DNA of 64,000 nt from Ligilactobacillus sp. WC1T17 (GTDB lineage: Bacteria; Bacillota; Bacilli; Lactobacillales; Lactobacillaceae). The position numbers and the translations under genes were made by a program. Each line of letters starts with the position of its first letter. The first letter of the stretch is position 1. Below, one piece after another: positions 43,237 through 53,828 of the stretch. A model generated the notes under the pieces. That model was not told where the DNA came from. It saw only the letters and a program-made list of their open reading frames with translations, and searched no databases. The stretch spans positions 62,001-126,000 of the forward strand of contig FOCC01000005.1 in the NCBI GenBank assembly GCA_900110005.1, written 5' to 3'.

Positions 43237-44433
43237 CTAAAAATTACTGTGATTTTCATCAATTGCACAAATTAACGCTGAAATAGCTTCTTTTACATAG
43301 CGCGGTTCAGTCGCCAAATTAAGCCGAATATGTCCCGCACCGCCATTTCCAAACCAAGCACCAAAGTCAACGGCCAAATGCGCTTTTTGCTGCACAACCT
43401 GCTTTAATTTGGCTTCAGGGACCACTTTCTTTAGGTTAACCCATAGCAAATAAGTTCCTTCTAAAGGCGCAATTTCAATTTCAGGATAAGCTTCAAGCAA
43501 ATGCTCTCTTACATATTGTTCATTAGCTTTAACAACTTCAAGCAAGCCGTCCAACCATTCTTGCCCGTAATGGTAGGCTGCCTCAGCTGCCACCTTGCCC
43601 AGCAAACTTCCTTGGGGCAAAGCTTGCCGTAAAACAAATTGGTCATATTTGCGTCTAATTTGCGGATTAGGAATAATTACATGACTTACCAATAGGCTAG
43701 ACATATTGAAGGTTTTTGATGGTGAATCTAAAACAACTAAATTATCCCGGTATAAGCCGTCTTTGATGGATAAAGCCGATACAAAAGGTCTTTGGCCCAC
43801 AATTAAATCATGATGGATTTCGTCACAAATCACGCGGACGTGCTTTTCTTGGCATAAAGCAAAAACTGCTTCCAGCTCACTTTCAGACCAAACTCGGCCC
43901 ACTGGATTATGCGGACTGCATAAAATTAAGACCTTAACCGCTTTTGATTCCATCTTTTGCGCCATATCATCCAAATCAATCGTGTAGTTTTCGTGGTCAT
44001 TTTTTAAAGCTGTCACTACCAACTGCCGCCGGTTATTTTTAATCACATTGGCAAAAGGATAATAAACCGGCTGCATAATCATCACACTGTCGTCTGGTTC
44101 GGTTAAGACCTGCAGCATGTTCACGATGGATTGCACTACACCAGTTCCAAACCGCATCCAGTCTTGATGCAGTTCGATTTGATACCGGTCTTTTTGCCAT
44201 TTAAAATAAGCGTCATAATAGCTTTTTGGTGTTAGCGAATAGCCAAAAGCACCGTGTTCAATGCGGTTTAAAAGAGCTTTTTTAGCTGCTTTTGGAAGTG
44301 CAAATTCGGTATCGGCAATCCACAGAGGAATTAGGTCGCTTTGACCAAATTCAGCTTCCATTCCATCCCATTTAATCGCATCCGTGTGATGACGGTCAAC
44401 GTTATATTCTTGAAGAAAAGTATATTTATCCAT
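43237..44433 (-). CDS. PLP-dependent C-S lyase (MalY/PatB family)
   Basis: The 398-residue fold-type I enzyme has ILCSPHNPVGRVW, ICDEIHHDLI and the PLP Lys in DSPSKTFNMSSL. The MalY/PatB family cleaves cystathionine and other cysteine conjugates, releasing thiols, so it fits methionine/cysteine metabolism alongside MetNIQ elsewhere in the window. Its stop is two bases from the start of... the upstream AI-2E-family gene ends at 44435, so the two are likely cotranscribed. Confidence 0.88.
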   Translation of the reverse strand: MDKYTFLQEYNVDRHHTDAIKWDGMEAEFGQSDLIPLWIADTEFALPKAAKKALLNRIEHGAFGYSLTPKSYYDAYFKWQKDRYQIELHQDWMRFGTGVVQSIVNMLQVLTEPDDSVMIMQPVYYPFANVIKNNRRQLVVTALKNDHENYTIDLDDMAQKMESKAVKVLILCSPHNPVGRVWSESELEAVFALCQEKHVRVICDEIHHDLIVGQRPFVSALSIKDGLYRDNLVVLDSPSKTFNMSSLLVSHVIIPNPQIRRKYDQFVLRQALPQGSLLGKVAAEAAYHYGQEWLDGLLEVVKANEQYVREHLLEAYPEIEIAPLEGTYLLWVNLKKVVPEAKLKQVVQQKAHLAVDFGAWFGNGGAGHIRLNLATEPRYVKEAISALICAIDENHSNF

Positions 44434-44434
44434 G

Positions 44435-45481
44435 TTAATCCTGCTTTCTTAGCTTTTTAAAGTCAACTTTTTTGGTATGCACCGGTTTTACCCCTAAAAC
44501 ATCCAGCATAAAGGTGAAGACTGGGATTCCGACAATTAGTCCCCATATACCAAATAGTTTTTCTGCAATAAATAATACAACAAAAGTGTAAAAAATAGGA
44601 AGTTCGGTCCGGCTAGACATTAATTTAGGGTTCAAAACATATGATTCCAAAGTGTGTACCACAAGCAAAATCAGCACAATATAGAAAATATAGTTGAGCC
44701 CACCTACAGTATAGCCGATAAAGCATAAAGGAACCGCCGAGATAATCACCCCTGCTACCGGAATCAAGCTTAAAACAAAAATCATCAAGCCTAAACTAAA
44801 GAGCTGCGGCATCTTTAAAAAGGCCAGACAAACGGTGGTAATTAAAGTGTTGGCAATGGCAATCATAAATTGAGCTTCCATGACTACCCCAAAAGTATTT
44901 ACAAAAATCTTGGCAAAATAATAAATATCGCTGAAAATCCAAGCAAAAGGCCCTTTTAAAAAGCTCTTGGAAAAGTCAAACATCTGCTTTTCTTCAATAG
45001 TGAAGAAAAAGCTCAAAAGCAGCGATATAAATAAGGTCATCCCCATCGAGCCAATGCTGGAAACATACTGGAGGATTAAGGAAAAGCCGCTTTTTACCTG
45101 TTTGGCAATATCTAATTGGCCGAGATATTTACTGATTAATTCCATCACTTCATTGGCATCTTTGGATGGATGCTGGTAGAAATTCAAAACCGATGTCACC
45201 ATTGATTCCGACTGCACCACTAACTTGGGCAGATAAATCGTTACAGCTAAATACAACAGCCCGATAATGGCTAAATAAACTGTCACTACAATGACTTTCG
45301 AAGGAATTTTTACATACTTGTGGACAAAATTAATCAGCCTGGTCACCAAAAAAGTAAAGATAAAAGTCAGCAATATAACACTGATAATACTTTTAGCCAA
45401 ATAAAGTACTCCAATAATACCTAATAAGACCACAAACCGCCTTAACCGCGTATTTTGCAAAAATTTATCCCATAAACTCAT
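44435..45481 (-). CDS. AI-2E family transporter (PerM/TqsA-like)
   Basis: The 348-residue membrane protein has paired N-terminal helices, a central soluble-like stretch and four to five C-terminal helices including SLIPVAGVIISAVPLCFIGY and NPKLMSSRTELP, a conserved signature of this family. Some members export autoinducer-2, others act as Na+/H+ antiporters; substrate cannot be read here. It is the first gene of a pair with the C-S lyase. Confidence 0.87.
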   Translation of the reverse strand: MSLWDKFLQNTRLRRFVVLLGIIGVLYLAKSIISVILLTFIFTFLVTRLINFVHKYVKIPSKVIVVTVYLAIIGLLYLAVTIYLPKLVVQSESMVTSVLNFYQHPSKDANEVMELISKYLGQLDIAKQVKSGFSLILQYVSSIGSMGMTLFISLLLSFFFTIEEKQMFDFSKSFLKGPFAWIFSDIYYFAKIFVNTFGVVMEAQFMIAIANTLITTVCLAFLKMPQLFSLGLMIFVLSLIPVAGVIISAVPLCFIGYTVGGLNYIFYIVLILLVVHTLESYVLNPKLMSSRTELPIFYTFVVLFIAEKLFGIWGLIVGIPVFTFMLDVLGVKPVHTKKVDFKKLRKQD

Positions 45482-45520
45482 AATTTTCTCCTTACATTTA
45501 ATATTTTCATTTTACACCCA

Positions 45521-45555
45521 AAAAGGGGCGGTTAAAATCTTTAACCGCCCCTTTT
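45521..45555 (-). terminator. galM terminator
   Basis: AAAGGGGCGGTTAAA/TTTAACCGCCCCTTT stem, in a position to end galM transcription. Confidence 0.88.
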
Positions 45556-45564
45556 AGCTAAAAT

Positions 45565-46602
45565 TTATTTGATTTTATTGTATGAATATTGAATGCGGTA
45601 AGTCTTCTTGCCATATTTAGGTAAAACAATATCACCGAAGTTTTCTTGGTTGATAGCATCCGGCAGCATTTGCGCTTCCAAAGCAACCCCTTCGCCAGGA
45701 TGAGCTTCTTTGCCATGATCTCTAGTAAAGTGGATCGGCGCATCAATACCCGGCATCGTGTACATTACCAAACCATTACGATCTGAATCAATTGTAATTT
45801 CCCGTCCGCTTTCTTCATCGCGTAAAATCGCTACCGGTTTAGTGCCTTGGCCCGGTTCATTAACCACAAAAGCTGTATCAAAGCCGTGATTTGCCTGATC
45901 GGCCTTTGCAAGATTGGTAAAATCACGAAAATCGCACGGTGTATCAGTGACGTCGCACACGCGGCCGGTTGGAATATTTTTATCATCCAAGTCTAAGTAG
46001 CCTTCACTGTTAATCTTCAACGATAAAGTACTTAAATCGCTATGATCGCTTGGATTGAAATAAACGTGCATTGTTGGATTAAAGAGACTGTCTTCATTAT
46101 CGCCTAAAGCACTGTAAGCAATCGTTACTTTGTTGTTATTGGTCAAAGTGTAAATGATGGTTGCAATAATGTTACCAGGGAAGCCGTCCATTTCTTGGGT
46201 AATGTTCTTTTGGAAAATGGCGCTGACACTATTTTTATTTTGCGATGTTGAATAGTTCCAGTTCCAAGATGAAAAGCCATGGTCGCCTCCATGCAAGGTG
46301 TTTCCATTTTCGTTAGCTGGCAGACTAAACTGTTTACCGTCCAGCTGGTAATGTGCATTAGCTATCCGGCCAGCCACACGTCCGATTGACTTGCAGACAT
46401 TTTGCGCATTACTGTAGTATTCTTTAGTATTATCGAAGCTCAGCAAAAGATTTTTCTTACCTTCTCCTGCTGGCACCAGAAATTCTTGCCACAAAGCACC
46501 CATCGTTAAGCAGGAAATTTCAACACCATTGTCATTTTTCAAAGTAATTTTAGTAACTGTATGCCCATCATATTTATCAAGTACTTTTTTTACGATTTCC
46601 AT
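45565..46602 (-). CDS. galM: Aldose 1-epimerase (mutarotase)
   Basis: The 345-residue enzyme has NGNTLHGGDHGFSSW (His), MHVYFNPSDHSDL (catalytic-region His) and GVALEAQMLPDA (catalytic Glu), as in GalM. It interconverts alpha and beta anomers of galactose and glucose. It lies downstream of galE in the same direction, but each has a terminator. Confidence 0.93.
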   Translation of the reverse strand: MEIVKKVLDKYDGHTVTKITLKNDNGVEISCLTMGALWQEFLVPAGEGKKNLLLSFDNTKEYYSNAQNVCKSIGRVAGRIANAHYQLDGKQFSLPANENGNTLHGGDHGFSSWNWNYSTSQNKNSVSAIFQKNITQEMDGFPGNIIATIIYTLTNNNKVTIAYSALGDNEDSLFNPTMHVYFNPSDHSDLSTLSLKINSEGYLDLDDKNIPTGRVCDVTDTPCDFRDFTNLAKADQANHGFDTAFVVNEPGQGTKPVAILRDEESGREITIDSDRNGLVMYTMPGIDAPIHFTRDHGKEAHPGEGVALEAQMLPDAINQENFGDIVLPKYGKKTYRIQYSYNKIK

Positions 46603-46701
46603 GATTGTTCCTCCACTATCCTTTATGATTACTCTTTTATTTTAACGCATCCGGTTGCAAAATAAAAGCGCTTGCAGTAAATAAATTAAAATTTTTAAAT
46701 T

Positions 46702-46730
46702 AAAAAAGTCCTGCAACATTGCAGGACTTA
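46702..46730 (-). terminator. galE terminator
   Basis: AAGTCCTGCAA/TTGCAGGACTT stem. Confidence 0.85.
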
Positions 46731-46754
46731 AATTATGCTAAGTGTGTGCTTAGC

Positions 46755-47750
46755 TTAACGATCATTATATCCATTTGGATGAGATGAATGCCATGCCCAC
46801 GCTGTTTCGATAATTTTATGAATATCATCAAATTGTGGTTTCCAGCCTAAGATTTCCCGAGCTTTATCAGAGCAGGCAATCAAAGAGTCAGGATCGCCGC
46901 CACGTCTTGGTGCCATTTCAGCTGGGATTTCCTTGCCTGTAACATCGCGGGCAGCCTTGACGATTTCAAGGTTGGAGAAGCCGGTTGAAGACCCAAGGTT
47001 GAAGGCATTTGATTCATGGCCTTGACGCAAGTAGTCAACAGCTAAAATATGTGCATCCGCTAAATCAAATGGGTGAACATAGTCACGGACATTAGTGCCA
47101 TCTGGCGTATTATAGTCATTACCAAAGATTTGCAATTTTTCGCGTTGGCCTTGAGCCACTTGCAAAACGATTGGCAATAAGTGGGTTTCAGGATGGTGAT
47201 CTTCACCGATAGAGCCGTCTGGCTTAGCCCCGGCAACGTTGAAGTAGCGCAAAGCTACAAACTTCATCCCGTAGGCTTCATCAGCCCAGCGCATGATTTT
47301 TTCCATCATCAGCTTGCTTTCGCCGTAAGGATTGATTGGGTTTTGCGGATCAGTTTCTTTGATAGGCATTGTTTCAGGAATCCCATAAGTAGCTGCCGTT
47401 GATGAGAAGACAATATACTTCACGTCAAATTCGCGCATTACTTCCAGTAATTTAACCATGCCGGCTGTGTTGTTATCAAAATATTTCAACGGATTCTTCA
47501 TCGATTCAGCCACCAAAGAAAAGGCTGCAAAGTGAATTACTGCATCAACATCTGGGTTTTCCTTGAAGACTTTGCGCATAAAGTCTTGATCGGACAAATC
47601 GCCTTGATAAAACTTAGCTTCTTTTCTAACGGCTTGCCGGTGGCCAGTAACTAAACTGTCAACGACAACAACATCTTGGCCTTGTTCAACTAAACGATCA
47701 ACGGTATGGGATCCAATGTATCCGGCACCGCCTAATACTAATACTGCCAT
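46755..47750 (-). CDS. galE: UDP-glucose 4-epimerase
   Basis: The 331-residue extended SDR enzyme has the NAD motif GGAGYIGSH, the catalytic [11 protein letters not shown] (YxxxK) and a Ser in [10 protein letters not shown]. It links galactose metabolism and supplies UDP-galactose for cell-wall polysaccharide. Monocistronic. The 220 bases upstream (47751-47972) are AT-rich, containing divergent promoters for galE and the GntR gene but no clear operator. Confidence 0.96.
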   Translation of the reverse strand: MAVLVLGGAGYIGSHTVDRLVEQGQDVVVVDSLVTGHRQAVRKEAKFYQGDLSDQDFMRKVFKENPDVDAVIHFAAFSLVAESMKNPLKYFDNNTAGMVKLLEVMREFDVKYIVFSSTAATYGIPETMPIKETDPQNPINPYGESKLMMEKIMRWADEAYGMKFVALRYFNVAGAKPDGSIGEDHHPETHLLPIVLQVAQGQREKLQIFGNDYNTPDGTNVRDYVHPFDLADAHILAVDYLRQGHESNAFNLGSSTGFSNLEIVKAARDVTGKEIPAEMAPRRGGDPDSLIACSDKAREILGWKPQFDDIHKIIETAWAWHSSHPNGYNDR

Positions 47751-47972
47751 CTTTTTTCCTCCAAAGTATCTGATATTTTCAATTATATTTTACTACATAA
47801 AAGGATAAATGTAACTAAAATTTACTAAAAATATTTATTTTTTGCTATTTTAAAACAACAGTTTCCCTTTTATTTTAATTAAAATTGCTTCAAATAGCAA
47901 TCAGTCTTTGCTTGCCTTGCTTTGCCGGTTGTGCTTAAATGAAAACAGACACTTTAAAAAAGGAGGCATTTG

Positions 47973-48698
47973 ATGGCGCCCGTTTATAAAGAAATTATCA
48001 CTGACCTCAAAAAAAGAATCTTTGCCGGTGAATTTTTGCAGATGAAACTGCCTGATGAACGAACTTTGGCCCAAAGTTATCAAGTCAGCCGCTCATCTAT
48101 TAAAAGAGCTTTAAGCAAGATGGCACACGACGGCATCATCTTCAAAAAACGCGGTTCCGGCACCTTTATTAACCCGCTGTATCTCAAAAATGAGTCGGTT
48201 TTCAACTACGAAGCCGGCAGTAATTTAGGCGTGACCGATAATTTTAACATGAACGGCCACAAACCGGCAGTCAGGGTCTTGGATTTTACGGTCAAAAAAG
48301 CCACCCCTGAATTACAAAGGGACCTCTTTTTAAGCCCCGATGATTTTGTTTACCAAATCGTCCGCTTGCGTCTCTTTGATGACCAGCCCTTTATGATTGA
48401 AACCGGCTTTATTCCAATTAAATTAGCGCCTGAACTATCGCAAAAAATCATCGAAGGCTCTTTGTTCAACTACATGCAAACCCAAAAAGGTCAAGCCGTC
48501 ACGAAATCATTCATGTCTATTTTTGCAGAACCTTCAACCAAAAAAGACCAAGAGTTGCTGGGTTTATCTAGTACCGAACCGGTCGGGGTGATGGAAGGCA
48601 TCTTCTTTTTAGATAATGGCACGCCGTTTGAATTTTCCAGCATGCGGTTCCATTACCGCTATATGAAATTTAATACTTTTGTCACAGTCAATCATTAA
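47973..48698 (+). CDS. GntR-family transcriptional regulator (HutC/UTRA subfamily)
   Basis: The 241-residue regulator has an N-terminal winged helix (about residues 5-70; LAQSYQVSRSSIKRALSKM) and a UTRA ligand-binding domain (about 90-235). ATG 47973 with AGGAGG upstream is chosen over TTG 47970. Family members sense sugar phosphates or similar small molecules. Its position just before the phosphoketolase gene, whose promoter carries a palindrome, suggests xpkA as a target. Confidence 0.9.
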   Translation: MAPVYKEIITDLKKRIFAGEFLQMKLPDERTLAQSYQVSRSSIKRALSKMAHDGIIFKKRGSGTFINPLYLKNESVFNYEAGSNLGVTDNFNMNGHKPAVRVLDFTVKKATPELQRDLFLSPDDFVYQIVRLRLFDDQPFMIETGFIPIKLAPELSQKIIEGSLFNYMQTQKGQAVTKSFMSIFAEPSTKKDQELLGLSSTEPVGVMEGIFFLDNGTPFEFSSMRFHYRYMKFNTFVTVNH

Positions 48699-48720
48699 GC
48701 GCCCTTTAAGGCGTTTTTTT
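48699..48720 (+). terminator. Terminator after the GntR gene
   Basis: GCGCC/GGCG short stem followed by TTTTTTT. Confidence 0.65.
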
Positions 48721-48734
48721 AGGCCAGCTTTTTG

Positions 48735-48790
48735 AATTGGTACGTTCCAATTGTTTTATTAATTGACTCCAAATAAAAAAATGATAGAAT
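48735..48790 (+). promoter_or_regulatory. xpkA promoter with upstream palindrome
   Basis: AATTGG (48735-48740), six bases, CCAATT (48747-48752) form an operator-like palindrome. TTGACT (48763-48768) and TAGAAT (48785-48790) with a 16-base spacer form the promoter, and AAAGGAG precedes the ATG. Confidence 0.6.
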
Positions 48791-48824
48791 AAAGATATCA
48801 AATCAACCGTAAAGGAGCTTTATT

Positions 48825-51194
48825 ATGGCAACAGATTATTCATCCAAAGAATATTTCCAAAAACTTGATGCCTACTGGCGGGCAGCCGATTACATCTCGG
48901 TAGGTCAACTTTATTTAAAAGACAATCCCTTATTAAGAAGAGACCTTAAAGCTTCCGACCTTAAAGCTAAGCCCATCGGCCACTGGGGCACAATTGCCGG
49001 TCAAAACTTTATCTACGCTCATTTAAACCGGGTCATTAACAAGTATGATTTAAACATGTTTTACATTGAAGGACCTGGTCACGGTGGTCAAGTTATGGTC
49101 TCCAACTCTTATCTTGACGGCAGTTATTCGGAAATCTACCCTGAAATCAGCCAAGATGAAGCCGGCATGAAGAAACTCTTCAAACGCTTCTCCTTCCCAG
49201 GCGGGGTTGCTTCCCACGCTGCACCAGAAACCCCGGGTTCCATTCATGAAGGCGGTGAATTAGGCTATTCTATTTCCCACGCCACAGGTGCTATCTTGGA
49301 TAATCCTGATTTAATCGCTGCCGTCGTCGTTGGTGATGGCGAAGCTGAAACCGGTCCTTTAGCGACTTCTTGGCAATCAAACAAATTCATCAACCCGATT
49401 CACGATGGTGCTATCTTGCCAATTCTTGATTTAAACGGCTTCAAGATTTCCAACCCAACCATTTTATCTAGGGAACCAAATGAAACACTGCTGAAGTATT
49501 TTGAAGGCTTAGGCTGGCATCCAATCCTAGTTGAAGGCAACAATCCCCAATTGCTGCATCCTCAAATGGCTCAAGCTATGGATCAAGCTATTGAAGAAAT
49601 CAAAGCTATTCAAACCACTGCCCGTCAAAATAACGATGATTCGCTGCCAACATGGCCAATGATTATCTTCCGGGCTCCTAAAGGCTGGACCGGTCCTAAG
49701 ATGTGGGACAATAAGCCAATTGAAGGCTCATTTAGAGCCCACCAAATTCCTATCCCCGTAGACCAAGACCATATGGAACATGCCGACCAATTAACAGCTT
49801 GGTTAAAGAGCTACCGTCCTGAAGAATTATTCGACCAAGATGGCAAATTAAAGGCTGATATTGCTGCTATCCTGCCTCAAGGCTCCAAACGTATGGCAGC
49901 TAATCCGCATACTAACCCCGGCAGCTTAATTAAAGATTTAATCTTGCCTGACTTTAGAGATTTTGCCCTGGATAACACGGAACACGGCAAAGTCGAAGCC
50001 CAAGACATGACCGTTTTAGGCAAATACTTGCAAGCCGTCATGGCTCAAAATGAAAAGAACCATAACTTCCGCATTTTTGGACCTGATGAAACCATGTCCA
50101 ACCGGTTAGCACCAATTTTTGAAAGCTCAAAACGTCAATGGATGCAAGCCATTAAAGAACCAAATGATGAATTTTTGGCACATTCAGGCCGCATCATTGA
50201 TTCCCAGTTATCTGAACACCAAGATGAAGGCTTCCTTGAAGGTTATGTTTTAACAGGTCGCCATGGCTTCTTTGCTTCTTATGAAGCCTTCTTAAGAGTT
50301 GTTGATTCAATGCTGACCCAACACTTTAAGTGGCTCAGAAAGGCCAAAGAACAACCTTGGCGCAGTGAAATCCCTTCACTGAATATTGTTTCAACTTCAA
50401 CTGTCTTCCAACAAGACCATAACGGCTACACCCACCAAGATCCTGGTATCTTAGGCCATTTAGCTGATAAAAAGCCTGAATTTATTCGCGAATACTTGCC
50501 GGCTGACGCCAACTCCCTGTTAGCTGTCTTCGATAAAGTCTTAAATGACCGTGAAAAAATCAACTTGATTGTATCTTCTAAGCATCCGCGTCCCCAATTC
50601 TACACAGCTAGTGAAGCTAAAGAATTAGTCGATAAGGGCTTAAAGATTATTGATTGGGCTTCGACCGATTATCAAAGCGAACCTGACGTGGTCATCGCGG
50701 CTTGCGGAACTGAACCAAACCTTGAATCTTTAGCCGCTATCTCTATCTTGCATGACTTATTGCCTGATTTGAAGATTCGCTTTATCAATGTCTTAGACAT
50801 CTTGAAACTTCGGTCACCAAAACTTAATCCTCGCGGCTTAAGCGACGCTGAATTCGATGCCTACTTCACCAAAGATAAGCCAATCTTATTTGCCTTCCAC
50901 GGCTATGAAGGCTTAATCCGTGACCTCTTCTTTGACCGTCACAATCATAACGTCATGATTCATGGCTACCGCGAAAATGGTGATATTACCACTCCATTTG
51001 ACATGCGGGTCTTAAATCAAATGGACCGCTTTGACCTGGTCAAAGATATTGTCTTGCATCTGCCAGATTACGATAAATATGGGCAAATTGCCGCTCAAAT
51101 GGACAGCATCATTGCTAAACACAAGCAATTCATTCGTGACGAAGGCCGTGACCTGCCTGAAGTTGAAAACTGGCACTGGCAGCCTTTAAAATAA
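48825..51194 (+). CDS. xpkA: Xylulose-5-phosphate/fructose-6-phosphate phosphoketolase
   Basis: The 789-residue thiamine-diphosphate enzyme has the TPP motif [11 protein letters not shown] and [10 protein letters not shown], and [14 protein letters not shown] in the middle domain. It cleaves xylulose 5-phosphate (and possibly fructose 6-phosphate) to acetyl-phosphate and glyceraldehyde 3-phosphate, the key step of heterolactic fermentation. Whether it uses both substrates cannot be decided from the sequence. Strong promoter and optimised codons indicate high expression. Confidence 0.96.
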   Translation: MATDYSSKEYFQKLDAYWRAADYISVGQLYLKDNPLLRRDLKASDLKAKPIGHWGTIAGQNFIYAHLNRVINKYDLNMFYIEGPGHGGQVMVSNSYLDGSYSEIYPEISQDEAGMKKLFKRFSFPGGVASHAAPETPGSIHEGGELGYSISHATGAILDNPDLIAAVVVGDGEAETGPLATSWQSNKFINPIHDGAILPILDLNGFKISNPTILSREPNETLLKYFEGLGWHPILVEGNNPQLLHPQMAQAMDQAIEEIKAIQTTARQNNDDSLPTWPMIIFRAPKGWTGPKMWDNKPIEGSFRAHQIPIPVDQDHMEHADQLTAWLKSYRPEELFDQDGKLKADIAAILPQGSKRMAANPHTNPGSLIKDLILPDFRDFALDNTEHGKVEAQDMTVLGKYLQAVMAQNEKNHNFRIFGPDETMSNRLAPIFESSKRQWMQAIKEPNDEFLAHSGRIIDSQLSEHQDEGFLEGYVLTGRHGFFASYEAFLRVVDSMLTQHFKWLRKAKEQPWRSEIPSLNIVSTSTVFQQDHNGYTHQDPGILGHLADKKPEFIREYLPADANSLLAVFDKVLNDREKINLIVSSKHPRPQFYTASEAKELVDKGLKIIDWASTDYQSEPDVVIAACGTEPNLESLAAISILHDLLPDLKIRFINVLDILKLRSPKLNPRGLSDAEFDAYFTKDKPILFAFHGYEGLIRDLFFDRHNHNVMIHGYRENGDITTPFDMRVLNQMDRFDLVKDIVLHLPDYDKYGQIAAQMDSIIAKHKQFIRDEGRDLPEVENWHWQPLK

Positions 51195-51198
51195 GCTA

Positions 51199-51230
51199 AA
51201 AAAGCACAGCTAATAGCTGTGCTTTTTTTT
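51199..51230 (+). terminator. xpkA terminator
   Basis: AAAGCACAGCTA/TAGCTGTGCTTT stem with T run. Confidence 0.9.
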
Positions 51231-52000
51231 AAGCGGTAATTTCCGTTTGTTGTTTTAACCGGCTTAAATCTTTCCGGTAGTCTGCAATTTCATCCAGGAA
51301 ACTGCGGTGCGTTTGCTGTTACAAAAACGAAATATCATCGGTTTGCCCATAATAATCCTTTGGCAGCGTCTTCAATTGTTTAAACAGCTGCTCAATACTA
51401 TCACTGCCAGCAGCTTTAGCCCATTTTTCCAAAAAAGCAGTTAGATTGGCTTGATAACTGCCTTGCGCTGCTTCAGACTGATTATCTTTCAGCTTAACTT
51501 GACTTGCCACCTGCATTCTTTGCTGCAAATCAGGTGAATAAAATGCTCAATGCAAATCATAGTCCTTTTTTCCCACAGCGAGTACTTGGCTGCCATCATG
51601 ATAAAAAGTTGTGGCCACATTAAGATACTGACTATATTGCTCAAAAACTTGGTCAAATTTTGCTTGATTGTCTTTTGAAATAAAGGTCTGCTCAATTTCT
51701 TTACCTGCTTTAATCGCTGAAAAATAAGCCAGACGTGCGTTTGCATGCGACAGCGTATTAGGGATTAAGATTGCTGGTATTCATAACCACATCATCTAAA
51801 GTGTGAGAAATTTCGTTAAGCAAGTTTTCAGCCTGATTCTTGCTGGTATCATCCAAATGCTCAAAAGCCCCTGCTTTTTCCAATTCTTGGTTGAGTTTCT
51901 TCCCCAATTCCCCAAAGTAGCATCAACATCATTATAATCATAACTTGCTACTGCTTGAAAAATATGGCTTTTACTACTGAAAGCCGCTAACTCAAAAAGC
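51230..52000 (-). pseudogene. Multiply broken gene of unknown family
   Basis: On the minus strand, coding-like segments follow one another with lesions between. First KSHIFQAVASYDYNDVDATL, a frame change, then LEKAGAFEHLDDTSKNQAEN up to MNTSNLNP and a stop. A second frame change gives SHANARLAYFSAIKAGKEIE through VGKKDYDLH, then TGA, then MQVASQVKLKDNQSEAAQGS to a TAA at 51319, and finally THRSFLDEIADYRKDL. The total is about 250 residues, helical and charged, without visible signal peptide because the N-terminus is lost. I do not recognise the family. Clearly inactive. Confidence 0.65.
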
Positions 52001-52029
52001 TAGACCATTCAAAATAAAATAACAGCTTT

Positions 52030-52069
52030 AAAAAAAGTCCAACCCCCTTACCAGGCTTGGACTTTTTTG
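52030..52069 (-). terminator. Terminator of the flippase gene
   Basis: AAAAGTCCAA/TTGGACTTTT stem, T run in minus orientation. Confidence 0.85.
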
Positions 52070-52076
52070 TTAACTC

Positions 52077-53702
52077 TTATTCAAAATGTTTGCCATGAGC
52101 TGGCTTTTGTACGGGAATCTTCACATTAAAACCAAAAATAGCTTTCAATAAACCACTCTTATTAAGCAAAAACAGGTATAGTAACATGAAACTTCCGCCC
52201 AACAGCGCTGCATAGATGAAGGCTGAAATTTTGCTTTGCGGGATAAAGACCAGCTTAATTGCCGTGTTAACCAGCCAAGCCGGTCCTAAAACTAAAGCAT
52301 TGATAACTAGAATTTTCCACACATTACGCATTTTAATCCGGCTTAAATAATGCCGTTTGAGATAGCCGTATGAAATGACCGTCATGCTGGCAAAAGTCAA
52401 AGTCGTCGCTAAAATGGTCCCATAAGCACCGAATAAGTATGTCAAAGGCACTTGCAAGGCCAATTTTAAAATGATACCTAAAATCAATTGATGTACCACA
52501 TAGTGGTGGTTGCCTAAAGATTGGATGACTGTAAAGAAATCCGTAAAGGTGGCCATAAAAACACTGCAAACCAAAGCAAAAGCCATCAAATGAGCCGCTG
52601 TTTGATCAAAAGGAAAGAAAATCCCATTGACTTCCCAAGCTAAAATAGCTAATATACCGGCACTTGGTAACAAAGCTACCAGCATTAACTCGATATTTTG
52701 TGCAATCGTCGCGCCGATTTGCCGCTGATCATTTTTCTTAGCCAAAGTGGCCAAAAGCGGCAGTGATGATTCCGACACGGCAATGGTCAAAGAAATAACC
52801 ACCGTCGTAATTTTATTAGGGTTGGCTGAAAAATAGGTATACAAGTTTTGCGCCGTCAATTCAGCCATCCCGGTTAAATCAACCATGATACTTTTAAAAG
52901 TCAATTGGTCGATAAATTGGAAGATGGTAACAGCTGACCCTACAAAGATAAAAGGCAAAGCTTCTTTGACGATATTAATAAAAATCGGCGCCACCTTTAA
53001 ATTGTCGGCAGGCAGACTTTCTTGATAAAGTGTTCTAAAATAGGGCATTTTTTTCAGCGTATAACTGAACAAGTATAAATAACAAGCAATCGCACCGATG
53101 AAAGTGGCAAAAGTACTATAATTGACAGCCTTCACATAGCCTTGGTGAAAGACATTCATAATCATAAACGTTGCCAACAAAATAAAAATCACTCGCGCAA
53201 ACTGCTCCCACAACTGGGAAACCCCAAAAGGATGCATATCAGAATTACCTTGATAAAAACCACGAATCAAACTCATCGGTGGAATAATAATCAAAGTCGG
53301 CACCATCACCCGGATAGCGGTTGTTGCTACCTTAGTTGACACAACCGCACTTTGCGCCGCAATCATAGGGGCAAAAAGATAGAGCAAAAAGCCGCAAACC
53401 AGCCCTGTGCCAATCATAAATAAAAGGCCGTATTTAAAAACCCGCAGACTGTTTTTAAACTTATTTTGCCCATTGTATTCAGCCACCTGCCGCGCTATCG
53501 CCGTGGGAAAACCTGCCACACCCAGCGATAAAAAGAGGGCATATGGGGTGTAGGCCGTATTAAAAATGGCCTGAGCTGCATTTTGGTGGGATGGGCTTCC
53601 CATCATCAATAACCAGGGAATCAAGTAGATAATCCCTAAAACACGGGAAAAGATGCTGCCAAACATCATCCAAAAAGTTCCTGATAGTAATTTGTTTTTC
53701 AT
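52077..53702 (-). CDS. Polysaccharide/lipid II flippase family membrane protein (MVF/SpoVB-like)
   Basis: The 541-residue protein has about 14 hydrophobic segments and the MOP-superfamily N-terminus SGTFWMMFGSIFSRVLGIIY, then GVAGFPTAIARQVAEYNGQ. Relatives move lipid-linked sugars or lipid II across the membrane (SpoVB, YtgP/MurJ type). ATG 53702 is chosen, with GGAG ten bases upstream; GTG 53717 is the alternative. Monocistronic; a hairpin TTTTGGCTA/TAGCCAAAA lies downstream of the neighbouring opp genes at about 53771-53792. Confidence 0.87.
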   Translation of the reverse strand: MKNKLLSGTFWMMFGSIFSRVLGIIYLIPWLLMMGSPSHQNAAQAIFNTAYTPYALFLSLGVAGFPTAIARQVAEYNGQNKFKNSLRVFKYGLLFMIGTGLVCGFLLYLFAPMIAAQSAVVSTKVATTAIRVMVPTLIIIPPMSLIRGFYQGNSDMHPFGVSQLWEQFARVIFILLATFMIMNVFHQGYVKAVNYSTFATFIGAIACYLYLFSYTLKKMPYFRTLYQESLPADNLKVAPIFINIVKEALPFIFVGSAVTIFQFIDQLTFKSIMVDLTGMAELTAQNLYTYFSANPNKITTVVISLTIAVSESSLPLLATLAKKNDQRQIGATIAQNIELMLVALLPSAGILAILAWEVNGIFFPFDQTAAHLMAFALVCSVFMATFTDFFTVIQSLGNHHYVVHQLILGIILKLALQVPLTYLFGAYGTILATTLTFASMTVISYGYLKRHYLSRIKMRNVWKILVINALVLGPAWLVNTAIKLVFIPQSKISAFIYAALLGGSFMLLYLFLLNKSGLLKAIFGFNVKIPVQKPAHGKHFE

Positions 53703-53794
53703 TCTTATGTTCTCCACTTAAAATTAACCTTAAAAAGGCAACACAAAAATATTATATACTATTTTAAAAACTTTTGGCTATTTTTAGCCAAAAT

Positions 53795-53821
53795 AAAAAG
53801 GCCCCATTAAGGAGCCTTTTT
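53795..53821 (-). terminator. Terminator of the opp operon
   Basis: AAAAAGGC/GCCTTTTT stem after the oppA stop. Confidence 0.75.
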
Positions 53822-53828
53822 ATTTTGC

